A DNA stretch of 64,000 nt, taken from NCBI GenBank assembly GCA_023376005.1, contig CM042157.1, positions 54,346,512 through 54,410,511 on the forward strand. The letters are read 5' to 3'. The notes beneath the pieces are model-generated. The model searched no databases. It saw only the letters and a list, made by a program, of their open reading frames with translations, and had not been told where the DNA came from. Of the stretch, positions 1-10,597 are shown piece by piece. The position numbers and the translations under genes are program-made. The DNA comes from Doryteuthis pealeii (lineage: Eukaryota; Mollusca; Cephalopoda; Myopsida; Loliginidae). The stretch's first letter is position 1; the number at the start of each line of letters is the position of its first letter.

Positions 1-1180
1 GTGTAAAATGGTAGGAAGGAAAGAGGAAAGGAAGGAAGAAAGAAAGATTAACAAGTAATTGGAAAGAAAGGAAAATACAGACAGGATTCTTCAAAGAATT
101 CTTTTTTATTCTGTTAAGAATGGGGTTAGAGAAAGAGAAAAAAAGACTTGTTAGTATGAGTTAAAGGCTCTTTAGGTTAGAGAGTGATAGAATGAGTTGT
201 GATGGGAAAGAGGAAAACAGAAAGAAAGAAACTAGACAGAGAGAGAAGAAAGAGAGAAAAAAGCCAATGAGAGAGAAAGATAGATAAATGACATAAAATA
301 CTGAAGGATAATAAGGTATAATGCTCTTTAAGGTGGAGAGGTTGGTGGAGGATATAAGTGAAAGAAAAGAATTGGAAATGAAAGAAAAAGAGAAAAGGGA
401 AAGGTCAGAGGAAAATGTAAGAAGAAAAAGATGAATATGTGAAAGAGGGAGGGGAGTAAATCTGAAGAGGTGAATTATTTTGGAGAAAAAATGAAAGAAA
501 GAAAGAAAGAAGCTAGAGGGGGGGGGGAGAAAAGTGGATAACAGAAAAACTTGAAATAAAGTCAGAGAAATAACAAGAAGTGAAAGTGAAAGTAAAACCA
601 AAATTAAGAAATTGAAATTAGAGAAGTTTCTTTTTCTTTTTTTTTTTTTTTTAGATATAAAAAAAAATGAAAGAAAAAGCTGAGTAAAGATGAAAGAGAA
701 AGAAGAAACATAAGAAGTATTGACTAGTTATTTAAAAAAATATATATAAGAAAGAGTGTGATAGAAAAGACAAATGAATAACAGAAAATAAAGAAAAGAA
801 GGGGGGTGATTTTTAGAGGGAGGGTTGAAGCTTGAAGAGAGAGTAGGTAGTTAGAAGAAAGAGAAAATTGAGAAGAAATCAGGTAGAGAAGGAAGGAAAA
901 AAAGAGAATAATCCCCCCTCCCAAGTAATTACAACAATAACAAAAGTTCAATACAAAACCATGAAGAATATAAGAAAGAAAAAAAAGTAAAGTAGAATGA
1001 AATAAAAATAAAGTTACATAAAAAAAAGGTAAATCTTGAAGACAAAAAAAAACAAAAACAAATAAAAATAAAGGACAAGATATAACTGTAAAGGAAACCA
1101 ATAATAAAAAAAGAAACTGGCTTTCCAAATTCTAAATAAGGAAAGAAAAGCAAAAGCAAAAAAAAAAAAAATCAAAACTA
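1..1180. repeat. Long purine-rich (GA) low-complexity tract
   Basis: The + strand is dominated by A and G with many GAAA/GAGA/GGAAA blocks; short pure-pyrimidine interruptions occur near 629-652 and 910-924. Apparent minus-strand reading frames here translate to Ser/Phe/Leu runs and are artefacts of the composition. I see no gene. Such polypurine/polypyrimidine DNA can adopt triplex structures (inference). Confidence 0.85.
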
Positions 1181-1184
1181 ATGT

Positions 1185-1400
1185 CTCCTGCCACCATTAC
1201 CACTATAATACTGACTCTTATTCCTTCTCTTCCCTCTATCATTACTATTACCAGAGCCACTGCCACCACCTTTCCTACTAATACAAGTACCACACCAACA
1301 GCCCTCCTACTACTACCACCACCATTCCTGTTACTGTGACTACTACTATTATAACTACCACCACCACCACTATTATTACTATGACTACTACTGCTGTTCA
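1185..1400. repeat. Degenerate ACC/ACT triplet repeat
   Basis: Interspersed ACC, ACT and ATT triplets run through this block. The minus-strand frame reads as Gly/Ser/Asn runs, which is what these triplets encode; there is no recognisable domain. Confidence 0.75.
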
Positions 1401-1610
1401 AATTTACCAAGTCTGAAGACTAATCAATAACTATGCAAGTCCTGGTTGTGTGACCTTCCTTCTTCTATTGCTTTCACAGTATAACCAAACCACTGGGGTT
1501 AGGCACGATGCTTCACTACTACAGAATTGCACATTGGTATCTGGGGACTTGATTGTGTTGGAGTCTGGATTAGTGTGCTTGGTGTAACTTGGCCAGATGC
1601 TAGACTTTGC

Positions 1611-1636
1611 GGCTGCTGCTGCTGCTGCTGTTGAAG
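1611..1636. repeat. (GCT/CTG)n triplet repeat
   Basis: About eight GCT/GTT units in a row (CAG on the other strand). Not in a supported reading frame. Confidence 0.85.
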
Positions 1637-1639
1637 CCG

Positions 1640-2150
1640 CATATATCTACATTTTAGCCTTAGTTTCTGTTATTTAGAAACTTGAAAGAAATTAGGTTCC
1701 CTTTTACTTTGAAGAAAGAGTTAAGAATTAAGTCAATTCAATAAGAAAATACATTTTTCTTGAAAAATTGAATGTAAAAAAAAGCTAATTACAAAATTTT
1801 TTTTTTTTAATCTGAAGATTGTGAAATTAGGAAATGAATTAATTTTACTGCAACTTGTTTGATTTAAATTTATTTATTCAACAAAACAAAAAAAAAAGAA
1901 GATTTAATAAGATTTTTAATGAGTTATCACATTAAAAAAAATATTTATGTGTACTTTGTCATTAAGTGAAATATTAATTTTTGAAATAGATATTAGTTTA
2001 AGAATTATAAATTGATTTAGAAAAAAAACTTAAAATTTTAGGAGGTTTAAAATGAAATTATTTTACAGGTTGTTTAAATTCAAATTTCAGAAAAAAACAA
2101 ATCAGTTTTTAAAAAATCCATATTATAGTCCAGGTTAAAAGCGCAATAAG
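1640..2150. other. AT-rich DNA, no gene seen
   Basis: Very AT-rich unique-looking sequence with short A and T runs. No open frame, RNA gene or clear repeat unit seen. Confidence 0.6.
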
Positions 2151-2156
2151 AGTAAC

Positions 2157-2365
2157 CTGAAGCCAAATATTTTTAAACCTTATTTTTCTGATGCAAGTAT
2201 CATTGGGGAGCGAGAATTGTTTTGGTGAATTACAATTTAATTTCTCAAATTAAATTTCTATTTTCTTGTTTCCCAGTGATATTTGCATCAGAAAAATAAG
2301 GTCTAAAAAGTTTGGTTTTGTGTAACCCTTAGGCCTGTTCAAAAAATGCCAGTATTTGGCTTCAG
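2157..2365. mobile_element. Palindromic MITE-like element with long inverted arms
   Basis: The left arm (2157-2210) and right arm (2271-2365) are reverse complements through a 19-nt block around CTTATTTTTCTGATGCAA and again at the ends (CTGAAGCCAAATA against TATTTGGCTTCAG). The right arm carries a ~25-nt insertion relative to the left. No coding capacity. A fragment similar to the arm recurs near 2396-2412. Confidence 0.7.
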
Positions 2366-2547
2366 CCCATTTACCCAAACTTTTCATGTTCCCCAAAAAT
2401 AAGGTTTAAAAAGGTTCAGCTTCTTTTCTTTTTCTTTTTTTCAAAAATAAATGATTACATAAAAACGTAACATGGAAGTGACTAAAACTTGTAAAAACTA
2501 ACTTAGAAATAAGAAATATATTATTCTAAAATGCTAAAAAATGATCA

Positions 2548-2670
2548 GTTCTTTTCTCTCCTAGACTGGTTGCCTAACCAAGGTTAAACCAGTCTGCCCT
2601 ACTATTTCCTCATAGCTTCGGGAGGGGGGGGCAAATAGATTCATCCTTTTACACTAAGCACACTTTGTTT
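2548..2670 (-). mobile_element. SINE family B, partial copy
   Basis: Reverse-complement match to the body of SINE family B: an 'AGACTGGTTGCCTAACCA' block, 'CAGTCTGCCCTACTATTT', then the 'ATTCATCCTTTTACACTAAG' region. The tRNA-like head is missing. Confidence 0.7.
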
Positions 2671-2679
2671 ATTTGTTTT

Positions 2680-3455
2680 AGTGTAACACAGCAAAAATGG
2701 GCATATAATAGAGATAGTTTTGTTAGTGAAGTGCTCTAACCTAGAGAATTTCAATTAATATATCAATACACTTGTTCCTTAATCTTCTGACCGTTACCAT
2801 CTTGCAACACCCTCTGGTTAAAAATGAGACCATCCAAATCGTCCAAGATGAAGTGCAAAAATGTAAATCCGGATTATCTGCTTTTGCTTATCTGCTTGAT
2901 TCATATTTCTTATGAGTTTTGTCACCTTAGCTAAAATAATGGACCATTTTGTTTTTATTCTAAAGACAGAAAGGGAAGAAAAATGACAGGCTACACAGAA
3001 AAAATATAAGAAAGAAAAGAAGAAAGAGAGTAGGGGAAAGATATGTATAGAGAGGGTGAGCATGCAGAAGCAATAACACTAATCTGTTTCAATTGAACAT
3101 AATGAAAAGATGAAAAGAAAAGAAAGAAAAAGAGTGAGAAATATAATAATTAAATTATCATACTGTGGTATATCCACAGGTCCTGCTAGTCATTATAATT
3201 TCCCAAGGGAGATAACTGTTAAATGCTAATTATATATAATGCTTCTTATTCATTTTTTTTTTTTGGCAGTTAATTATAGTATATTCTATAAATAGAATGT
3301 GATTCAACATTGAGCTTACTTTCCACCAAAGACAGCTTTTAAGTAAGTTATATTAAATAAAAAGTTTTGTTTTGTTCAAGATGGATTAATATATTTAAAA
3401 GATACTTTCTCATTCTAAATGTAACTTTAAGTAATTGTATTTTAAGTAAGATTAA
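2680..3455. other. AT-rich DNA, no gene seen
   Basis: No convincing coding or RNA feature. 2995-3050 and 3105-3150 are purine-rich patches. Confidence 0.5.
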
Positions 3456-3461
3456 TTTTAA

Positions 3462-3497
<36 letters not shown>
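3462..3497. repeat. (GT)n(AT)n microsatellite
   Basis: Uninterrupted GT dinucleotides grading into AT dinucleotides. Confidence 0.95.
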
Positions 3498-3498
<1 letters not shown>

Positions 3499-3681
3499 AA
3501 CAGCAATAGTTCTATCAACAAAGCCTTCATTAGATGATGACTCTGGGAGTCAGACATGCTTTCAAAACCAAAGCATCATTAACACTAACCAAGACCAGCC
3601 CAGCATTATCTTAAAATACCACCAGACTTTGTTGGTTTTTACTTCACATTGTAAGAATTCAGTCTCTTGTGTAATCCTCGT

Positions 3682-3684
<3 letters not shown>

Positions 3685-3716
<32 letters not shown>
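3685..3716. repeat. (GT)n microsatellite
   Basis: About 16 GT units. Confidence 0.95.
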
Positions 3717-3717
<1 letters not shown>

Positions 3718-3962
3718 TGTTTAAGTATACTTTACATTTCAGTTATTTCAGAACAAACTTAGTTTTAATTTTCACTCTTATATCAAATTAACAAAGAAAT
3801 ATTAAGTAATTTTATAATACCAACAATTTTTTTAAAATTTGGTTAATATGGAAAGCTTAACCCTTTGGCAGGCAGATAATTTTATTCAATCCTTGTAGAG
3901 TGGGCAGATTATTTTTTGAGAAAATTTTCAAAATAGAAGGTATGTTCAAATAAGTCAATTAA

Positions 3963-4207
3963 TCATGTAAAAAAAGTCATTGAGGTGGTCTAAAGTTGGT
4001 ATCAGCCTGACAGTGAGGGAGTCTATCCACTTTTCACTAGCGCTAGTCCAAGGAGATTGTTTTTGGCATCTGAAGTGGAGCATCACACCTACCATCAACT
4101 CCCCACTTTACCACACAGATCCCTGTGCTACTCATCCGCTGAGTTGGCAAAGGCCAGTATCGAACCCAGAACCTTGTGGTTCCTAAGCAGATGCTCTACC
4201 GACTCAT
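3963..4207 (-). mobile_element. tRNA-derived SINE, family A
   Basis: Read on the minus strand, the element starts with a tRNA-like head: an A-box-like GTCGGTAGAGCATCTGCTTA near 4207-4175 and a B-box GGTTCGATACT near 4160. The body follows (GATGCTCCACTTCAGATGCC, then TAGCGCTAGTGAAAAGTGGA) and it ends near GCTGATACC plus a T-rich tail. Three more copies lie at 41243-41485 (-), 47652-47894 (+) and 49446-49705 (+). The 68-aa open frame on the + strand is a by-product. Resembles the tRNA-derived SINEs known from octopus/squid; exact family name not asserted. Confidence 0.9.
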
Positions 4208-4548
4208 ACTAAAAATCTTCAAGTATCCAAAATAAAAAAAATCTTCATTTGATAAATTTTTCTACAATTTTATACCTGCTCTTTATTTTCATTATTTATT
4301 TTTTTTAGAAATAGTTTTTCTTTTTTGGATATTTCAAGGTTTTTGTGAAATTGACTGAAGCACAGATACTACACTTTAATCCTTGACATAATAGAATTTG
4401 TAACGCATAATAAAAACAATAAATTAAAAATGATTATCTTTAAATCCATATTCTATTAATTCTCTTCATTTTTCATCTTTTATGTTAAAAGTGAACTTGA
4501 AGAAATAAAATCATAAGACATTTTGATATTATTAACTTTTAATAATAT

Positions 4549-5165
4549 TCTGCCCTGTCATTGGGGTTTATAATATGCTGACTGTATCCCCTGCAGGGGA
4601 GTAAGACCCCACTCCTCCCACCCAAAAAAGAGTGTTCTGGGTATGACACTAAACTGCATCTAGTGGTTAGGAGATCTGGGGAGTGTGGAATACCCACTAT
4701 TGCCATTACTCCCATGTCCACTCTGCCCTGGAGTGGTAGTACCTGTTAAGTTCCCCAAATAGCTATGTTTGAAAATGATTAGTATTAGATAAGAATACTT
4801 GATGTCATATAACTAAATTATCTATATTAAGAATTGTTATTTGAAGCTATAATTATTTATTAATGTTTATTATTATTAGTTACTTGAAACCATATAACTG
4901 TGTGTAAACAAATGATTATTATTAATTAGAAATAATTACTTGAAACTATATAATTATTAGTGTTAGGATTCCACTTATGGATCAAATAGATCTGTTTAAA
5001 ATAGGAATACTTGAAATCATGTAAACGTGTAAAAAAAAGGACATGACATGCACTAAACACCTACACAAAAAATGTAAATATGAGTCTACAATGTATGCAA
5101 TTCTCTAGAATCTAGGTATAAAATAACCCTTGATGGGTTGACATACCATTAAAATCAATCACTAG
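4549..5165 (+). mobile_element. Family C retroposon (VNTR-bearing), copy 1
   Basis: Starts with a 'CCTGTCATTGGGGTTTATAA' type block, then the conserved 'GAGTAAGACCCC', 'CCATTACTCCCATGTCCACT' and 'CTCTGCCCTGGAGTGGTAGT' blocks, followed by several diverged ~46-bp units of the type AATACTTGAAACCATATAAC, and ends 'ACATACCATTAAAATCAATC'. About ten other copies occur in this window, always ending in an AAAATCAATC-type tail, which suggests target-primed retrotransposition. No ORF; whether it is a LINE 3' end or a SINE-like unit is open. Confidence 0.8.
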
Positions 5166-5640
5166 AATTAATGTTACCAATATATATTTGATTAATTTTT
5201 TTTGTTGTGAATTATATATTTGAAAATACATTTTTTTTAAACTAATAATAATTATTTTTTATTGTAATATATATTTTTTTCTTAAAATAGAAATTAAGGG
5301 AAGGAGCATAGCCATAATCCCCCCCTCCATTTTCTTTTTCTTTACATAGACAGCCTATCTGATCTCATGGACCTAATTTTGCAATCACTGCTATAAATAT
5401 AAGGTTGGTACTGTTAGCTTCTCATACATATGTGCATATTATCAGTAGACTATGAAAGAGAATATTTTAATTTTGATACTGGAATTCATGATTAACTAAA
5501 ATAATAATTATTATTGAAAGAAATTAAATTAAAATAAATTTTAATATATTAAAATAAATTTTAATAGATTAAAATTAAAATTTAAAAAATGCTCTAAATT
5601 CACTCTTTTTTTCTTGTCTTTTTATTTATTTATTTCAGAC
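5165..5640. other. AT-rich DNA, no gene seen
   Basis: Runs of A and T and repeated AATAAATTTTAAT blocks at 5525-5580. Nothing coding. Confidence 0.5.
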
Positions 5641-6109
5641 ACTATAAATTTGTTTTGTTCTTTAATCAAAAATACAGACCTGTACAACAAATAAACTGCA
5701 CTACAAATGAGCAATCTGTCTTGATTAACAATTTATCATTGATTCTATTTTTGAAGAGATAGACTTTGTTCCCCCATTCTCTTTTCCAAGCCTTTAGGGA
5801 CCATTCCAAGAGTTCAAACTACAATTAATATCACTATCACCTTCATGTTCCATATCTTTTTTCCAGTTCTCTGGCAAGATCCAAGTATTTTTCTATCTTT
5901 TTGCTTTCTTTCATTTTCACTCTGTGGTCCATTGGAACAGCAAAATCCACTAGATGACAAGTTCTTTTTTTTCTCTTGTTAATTGAATATTAGGTCTGGC
6001 CTTTTGGTTGGGATTAGATGACCCATTTGTATCTATTAAAAAAAAACCCAGATAATTTTGTCTCTCATTTTCTAGAACAGATTTTGGCTTTTGCAGATTA
6101 TCATTATTA

Positions 6110-6141
<32 letters not shown>

Positions 6142-6170
6142 TATATTTTGCACCTTGCAAGTTTTCACAC
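5640..6170 (-). pseudogene. LINE C-terminus with restriction-like endonuclease, copy F1 (broken)
   Basis: Minus-strand frames read RPN(I)QLTREKKELVI then, after a one-base shift, VDFAVPMDHRVKMKES and KIEKYLDLARELEK. This is the familiar C-terminal block of molluscan LINEs in which RPD...(about 14 residues)...D matches the PD-(D/E)XK motif of R2/R4-type restriction-like endonucleases. The D of RPD is N here, and frameshifts and stops break the frame. An (ATT)n array (6098-6141) interrupts the upstream part and gives an Asn run. Fossil copy; clade assignment is inference. Confidence 0.75.
6098..6141. repeat. (ATT)n microsatellite
   Basis: TCATTATTATCATT then uninterrupted ATT units, inside the LINE fossil. 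Confidence 0.95.
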
Positions 6171-6184
6171 CAGTTTTATTATTG

Positions 6185-6560
6185 GTTTTTCACTCAAGTC
6201 TAAGTGACAGCAAGTCTCCTCAGATCTCCAGGACTCTTCTAAGTAGCTGTGGTCTGGATGTTATTGATTCCTCTTCTGATCTCCAGTTTTCCAGTCTCCA
6301 AGCAGATCAACTACAATTGACATCACTTTCATTCACATGTTCCACATCTTTTTTTGTTCTCTGACAAGATCCAAGTATTTGTCTATTTTTTCTATTCTTT
6401 TATTTTCAATTTATTGTTCGCTATATTGGCAAAATCCACTAGATAACAAATTCTTTTTTCATAGTCTTCTGGGCAGGATTAGGTGATCCATTTATCTCTC
6501 AAAATCCAAAAGAATTTAATTTGTTTGGTCAAATTTTAATCTCTTGCACAATTCCCAGTG
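6185..6560 (-). pseudogene. LINE restriction-like endonuclease C-terminus, copy F2 (broken)
   Basis: Second head-to-tail copy of the block at 5640-6170: minus-strand frames give YLVDFANIANNKLKIKE and a terminal block homologous to EIRRGINNIQTTA, with many stops. It abuts copy F1 directly. Confidence 0.7.
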
Positions 6561-6579
6561 TATCACTAGTCTTGCTGCT

Positions 6580-6702
6580 GTTGTTGCTGTTGTTGTTTTT
6601 GTTGTTGTTGTTATTATTATTTACTCCTTTTGAGTTTTCACATCAGCATTAGCTGATGGTCTTTCACTGGAGTCTGAGTGACAGCAAGTCTCCTCAGGTC
6701 TC

Positions 6703-6740
<38 letters not shown>

Positions 6741-6800
6741 TCCTCCTTGTGAGTTTTCACACCAACTCTAACTGGTGGTTTTCACTGAAGGGTGTAGTCA
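6580..6800 (-). repeat. Further LINE F tail fragments with GTT/TTA microsatellites
   Basis: Contains (TTG)n/(TTA)n at 6577-6625 and (TTA)n at 6700-6740, flanked by two partial copies of the LINE F 3' block (GTCTGAGTGACAGCAAGTCT at 6669-6688, and a TTTTCACACCAACTCTAACT block at 6752-6771). Confidence 0.65.
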
Positions 6801-6950
6801 TGTGACGAGTGCAAAGGAAATCCATGAAAAAAATCTCTTACAAAAATTCTTTTTTTAAAGTGGAGAGGGTGATGAAGGTTAATAATAAAAAGACAACAAA
6901 TGATTGCAACTCATATAAATTGACCATGTTTTTATTGACATCAATCTAGT

Positions 6951-6996
6951 GAGGAGGAGGAGGAGGAGGAGGAGAAAGAGGAGGAGGAGGAGGAGA
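6951..6996. repeat. (GAG)n triplet repeat
   Basis: GAG/GGA units with a single GAAAGAG interruption. Confidence 0.95.
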
Positions 6997-6999
6997 CAT

Positions 7000-7427
7000 G
7001 AGAAATATAAACAAATTGTATAATTTAAAAATGGATTCTTTGTTCAGTTGGACGTCGTCTTGGGCCAAATGTACCTGCCAGATTTGATCAGAACTTTGAC
7101 ATTGGGTTATAAATGCTCAAACGGTAGAGCGTCTCTCTTCAGCAGAAGGTTGGCAGTGAATGGGGAGGTGGGTCTATCTGGCTTTTTCGTGAAGCATTAA
7201 CTTTGATGTAACTCTAATAATCAATAACCTGGATTGAAATAATTTTGGTGCTTTCATCTGTTTATATCCCATTTTAATCTTTTTGCACCCTTGAAAATAT
7301 GTCATCTGTATATTATTAAAAGTCTCATTACGTTAGTGTGTTATATATATGTGTATGTGTGTGTATATATAGATATATGTATTTCTCTGAATTTTTTAGA
7401 TGAAGGTCAATAATTTTTATTTTTAGG
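7000..7427. other. Unassigned DNA, no gene seen
   Basis: An 'AACGGTAGAGCGTCTCTCTT' string near 7117-7136 faintly recalls a tRNA A-box, but no matching B-box follows. Short TA/TG tract at 7333-7380. Confidence 0.4.
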
Positions 7428-7548
7428 ATTATTCGGACTACTGTGCCCATCTTTATTGTTATCTACACAATATTTCACCTGATCTACTCTCCGGTTTTCT
7501 TCAGGTGTTTCTTGTTGTAATTAGGAGCCTTCACAGAACTTTGAACTG
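7428..7548 (-). mobile_element. SINE family G tail, inverted copy
   Basis: Reverse complement of the family G tail: on the minus strand it reads ...AAACACCTGAAGAAAACC, a 12-nt loop, AGGTGAAATATTG, then AACAATAAAGATGGGCACAG and AGTCCGAATAAT. It lies head-to-head with the full + strand copy that follows. Confidence 0.75.
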
Positions 7549-7558
7549 AACCCATAAT

Positions 7559-7840
7559 CAGTTGGACACTTGGTGCAATGGATATAAGGGCTGAGTTCTA
7601 AGTGTCTATCTAGGTTGCAGGTTCAATCCTGGCCAAGGCGCTAATAAAAGAATACTTCACACAGCTTAACATGTGTACAGTCTACTCCCGTGGATTGAAT
7701 AAAGGTTTTGGTTCGAAGTTCCGTGAAGGCTCCTGATTACAACAGAAGGTTCCCAAGTCTGACAAGAAACACCTGGTTGAAATGTTGTGTAGATAACAAT
7801 AAAGATGAGGACAATAGTCAGAATAATCCAAATAATACAT
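7559..7840 (+). mobile_element. tRNA-derived SINE, family G
   Basis: tRNA-like head: A-box-like TTGGTGCAATGGATAAGGG-type sequence at 7568-7590 and B-box-like AGGTTCAATCCTGG near 7617-7633. Body CCCGTGGATTGAATAAAGG, then GACAAGAAACACCTGGTTGA, and the tail AACAATAAAGATGAGGACAA, ATAGTCAGAATAATCC. Other copies: 25895-26250 (+), 36335-36510 (+), 54600-54715 (-), and a tail-only insertion at 51331-51411 (+). In the better copies the tail contains a hammerhead-like CTGAAGA...GAAA arrangement; here it has lost part of it. Confidence 0.8.
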
Positions 7841-7844
7841 ATGT

Positions 7845-7877
7845 ACATATATATGTGTGTGTGTGTGCATTTCTCTA

Positions 7878-7922
<45 letters not shown>

Positions 7923-7929
7923 GTGTATA

Positions 7930-7979
<50 letters not shown>

Positions 7980-8166
7980 GTGCTTGATTAAAGTCGTACC
8001 TAATTTTTTGAAAATTAATTAATTAATAATTAATGAATTAGGCGGGAATACCTATTCAAATATAAGGCTAAACAAATCGAGAATGCTTCAATTAAGCACA
8101 TATTCTCCCAAAAATTGTCGGCTAAAAAAAAAAGCCATATCAAAACACATTGTCTGTTTGTTTACT

Positions 8167-8261
<95 letters not shown>

Positions 8262-8310
8262 GATAGAGATAGAGATGTGTGTGTATGTATATATTTGTAT
8301 AATTCTTTTT

Positions 8311-8360
<50 letters not shown>
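7845..8360. repeat. Cluster of (TA)n, (TG)n and (GATA)n microsatellites
   Basis: Main blocks: 7851-7868 (TG), 7885-7918 (TA), 7921-7976 (TG/TA), 8171-8210 (TA), 8209-8248 (TG), 8249-8275 (TA then GATA), 8314-8362 (TA). Open frames across these are runs of Tyr-Ile, Cys-Val or Thr-His and are not genes. A ~170-bp non-repetitive spacer lies at 7990-8160. Confidence 0.95.
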
Positions 8361-8362
<2 letters not shown>

Positions 8363-8559
8363 CTTTACTATTTTTTGATAATTTTTTTATTTCTACATCA
8401 CCTGAAGACTCCATTAATATTATTCACATATGTAATGACACAATTGTGAATACTGAAATAAAAGTAAAATTAAATAAGTATAATGTCATCTCCATTTTCT
8501 GTAAATGAAGACAATTATAATATTTGTAGTTTCATCCAAAAATAAATGCATTCCTTAAT

Positions 8560-8705
8560 TTTTTTTAGAAAAATTTAATTTTCTTCTAAACCAAAGATAC
8601 CAGGATTTTATTACTTTCAGTGGAACTTTATACAATCAAAATGGATATTATTAGTTCTTACTTATTGCCAAAATTTACAGCACTGATTATGTAACCAAAA
8701 ATAAA
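8560..8705. mobile_element. Palindromic MITE family P, half copy
   Basis: Shares the sequence TTTTCTTCTAAACCAAAGAT, ACCAGGATTTTATTA and AAATGGATATTATTAG with 33020-33220, 38041-38225, 47540-47940, 48355-48480 and 52220-52330. One arm only. Confidence 0.65.
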
Positions 8706-8709
8706 ATTG

Positions 8710-9690
8710 TTAATTGCATATTTTAGTTATTAATCCTGACTGTGAGTGTTTAAATGAAGAAAAATGCATTTTTAGAGTAAAGTGGATGTTTGCATTAATG
8801 AAAAATCGAATGTTTTTAAAGATATTTCATTTGATAATGAGAAGATGGGTTATTGTTTTAAAATATTTTCAATTCTTTTTGTTAAATAGAAAAATCAGCC
8901 TTTAAAAGTTAATGAGGATATTTTCATTAATTATTATTATTACTAGCAAAAATATGCACCCCCTACTGAGTGCAAATATTTAAGTTTAAATTTAATAAAA
9001 TATTATATCAAATTAGAAAGACTAATAAAACTAAATAAGAACACATAAAAAGATTGCCTTTATTTTAATTTTAAATGAATTCTATATAGATTATTAATTA
9101 TTACGTTAAATTTATTTGAAGCATTAGCTCTTCCCATTACTTCTGGCTTTCATTGCCAAATTTAACTATTTAACTAAATTGGACAGTAAAGAATAAAATT
9201 AGTTATTTTTTTTAATGGATTTCTTTTAATACACACAGGATATAAGCTAATATTTATTAAGATAAAACCAAACAATTAGAAATCAATAAAACCAAGCAAA
9301 TATTTATCAGAATCAAAGTTTTAAGATCAATATGTAAATTAGCCTTTCTATTCACGCTGTAAACAGCTATTTGGTTGTATATATAAATACAATTGGATAT
9401 TATTAGTATGTAGATAAGGCTAACAGTATTAATAATATAAAATAATTTTCATAATAATTGAGATGAAAATAAAAACATGGACAATGTGTTATAAATAAGT
9501 AAGGGAATTGTGACATCAGGGATGTTAGTTTTGGTCATAGACACACACATAATATCCATTATAATCATAATTATTATTCATTGTATTTTTTTTGGTGTTT
9601 AATTCTGTTAACTGGAGTTGGCATTTTTAAACATAATATCCATTTACCTTCATTTCTGATATTGATGTAATATTATGAGATGTTTTTAGA
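8710..9690. other. AT-rich DNA, no gene seen
   Basis: A 63-aa open frame at 8714-8905 (+) is Phe/Met/Lys/Ile-rich with no domain and no homologue I recognise. Otherwise featureless. Confidence 0.5.
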
Positions 9691-9696
9691 TCCTAT

Positions 9697-9835
9697 CTAT
9701 TGGTTATCATCCTAGGAAAGGAACATGACAATCAAATGTGGTTCAAATCTTGGATGAGAGTATTTGTATTTCACATTACTAACACCCTTAGGACAGGTAT
9801 GCATCCAACTATTATCCTTCCAGCTATATGGAGAA
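9697..9835 (+). mobile_element. SINE family B, 5' part
   Basis: tRNA-like head (TTGGTTATCATCCTAGGAAA, B-box-like TGGTTCAAATCTTGG) and first part of the body (ACACCCTTAGGACAGGTATG). It runs straight into the GAAA tract at 9830. Confidence 0.8.
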
Positions 9836-10150
9836 AGAAAGAAAGAAAGACAATAAAAACCCAAAAAGAAAGAAAGAAAGAAGATAAAAAAGGTAGAAAG
9901 AAAGAAGAAAAAATACTTTTTTTATCTTTAAAAGAAAGAAAAAAACAGAAAGGAAGAAAGAAAAAAACAGAAAGGAAGAAAGAAAAAAAAAAAAGAAAGG
10001 AAGAAAGAAAAAAGAAAGGGAGAAAGAAAAAAAACAGAAAAAAAGAAAAAAAAGAGAAAAAAAGAACGGAAAGGAAGAAAGAAAGAAGACAAATAAGACA
10101 GAAAGAAAGAAGCTAAAAAAAAATACAGAAAGAAAGAAATAAAGAAAGAG
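9830..10150. repeat. Polypurine (GAAA)n/(GGAA)n tract
   Basis: About 320 bp of almost pure purine on the + strand. The long Lys/Glu/Arg frame on + and the Phe/Ser/Leu frame on - are composition artefacts. Confidence 0.95.
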
Positions 10151-10595
10151 AAGTGGATTTCGTCTGACGGTGACAAAAATAAAAAAATAAAAAACACATA
10201 AATAGGTTAGTTTCATTCTTTGTATTTCTGCATAAAGGGAGACAATTCGTTGAGAGATTCAAAATCTACACTAATAAATGTGACAGTACAAGTAAATAAT
10301 AGATTTCCTCTTGTCATTGAAACCTGTCTAAATGATAGATGTGGCTTGAAAATTATCTTCAATTATTCCATAGATCAATGATTCAACAGGTTTGAAGGAA
10401 TTTGGCTTAGTAAAGGATTTATACAAATCATTTGATTGATTCTTTAGGATATTGACTTGTTGAACTCTTCATTCCTTATTCATGATGCACGTGGATTTCT
10501 CTAACCTGGATAGCTATTGAAATTCTTCTGTTTATTCTAAGGAGAAATATGTCTACACATCTAATAGCTTTGTTGATGACTTCATTTTCAAACAC
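10150..10595. other. Unassigned DNA, no gene seen
   Basis: No coding or repeat structure recognised before the family C copy. Confidence 0.4.
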
Positions 10596-10597
10596 CC

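Noticed and set aside
161..1410. Minus-strand frames of 76-146 aa
   Set aside because: Purine tract and ACC/ACT repeats; no domains.
3980..4186. 68-aa frame as a gene
   Set aside because: Antisense to SINE A; related frames appear in other SINE copies.
7117..7165. tRNA-like segment GGTAGAGCGTCTC
   Set aside because: No B-box at the right spacing and no acceptor stem.
8115..8414. Open frames of Tyr-Ile/Cys-Val on both strands
   Set aside because: Translation of (TA)n and (TG)n microsatellites.
9700..10216. Lys/Glu-rich (+) and Phe/Ser-rich (-) frames of 130-138 aa
   Set aside because: Composition artefacts of a GAAA tract.
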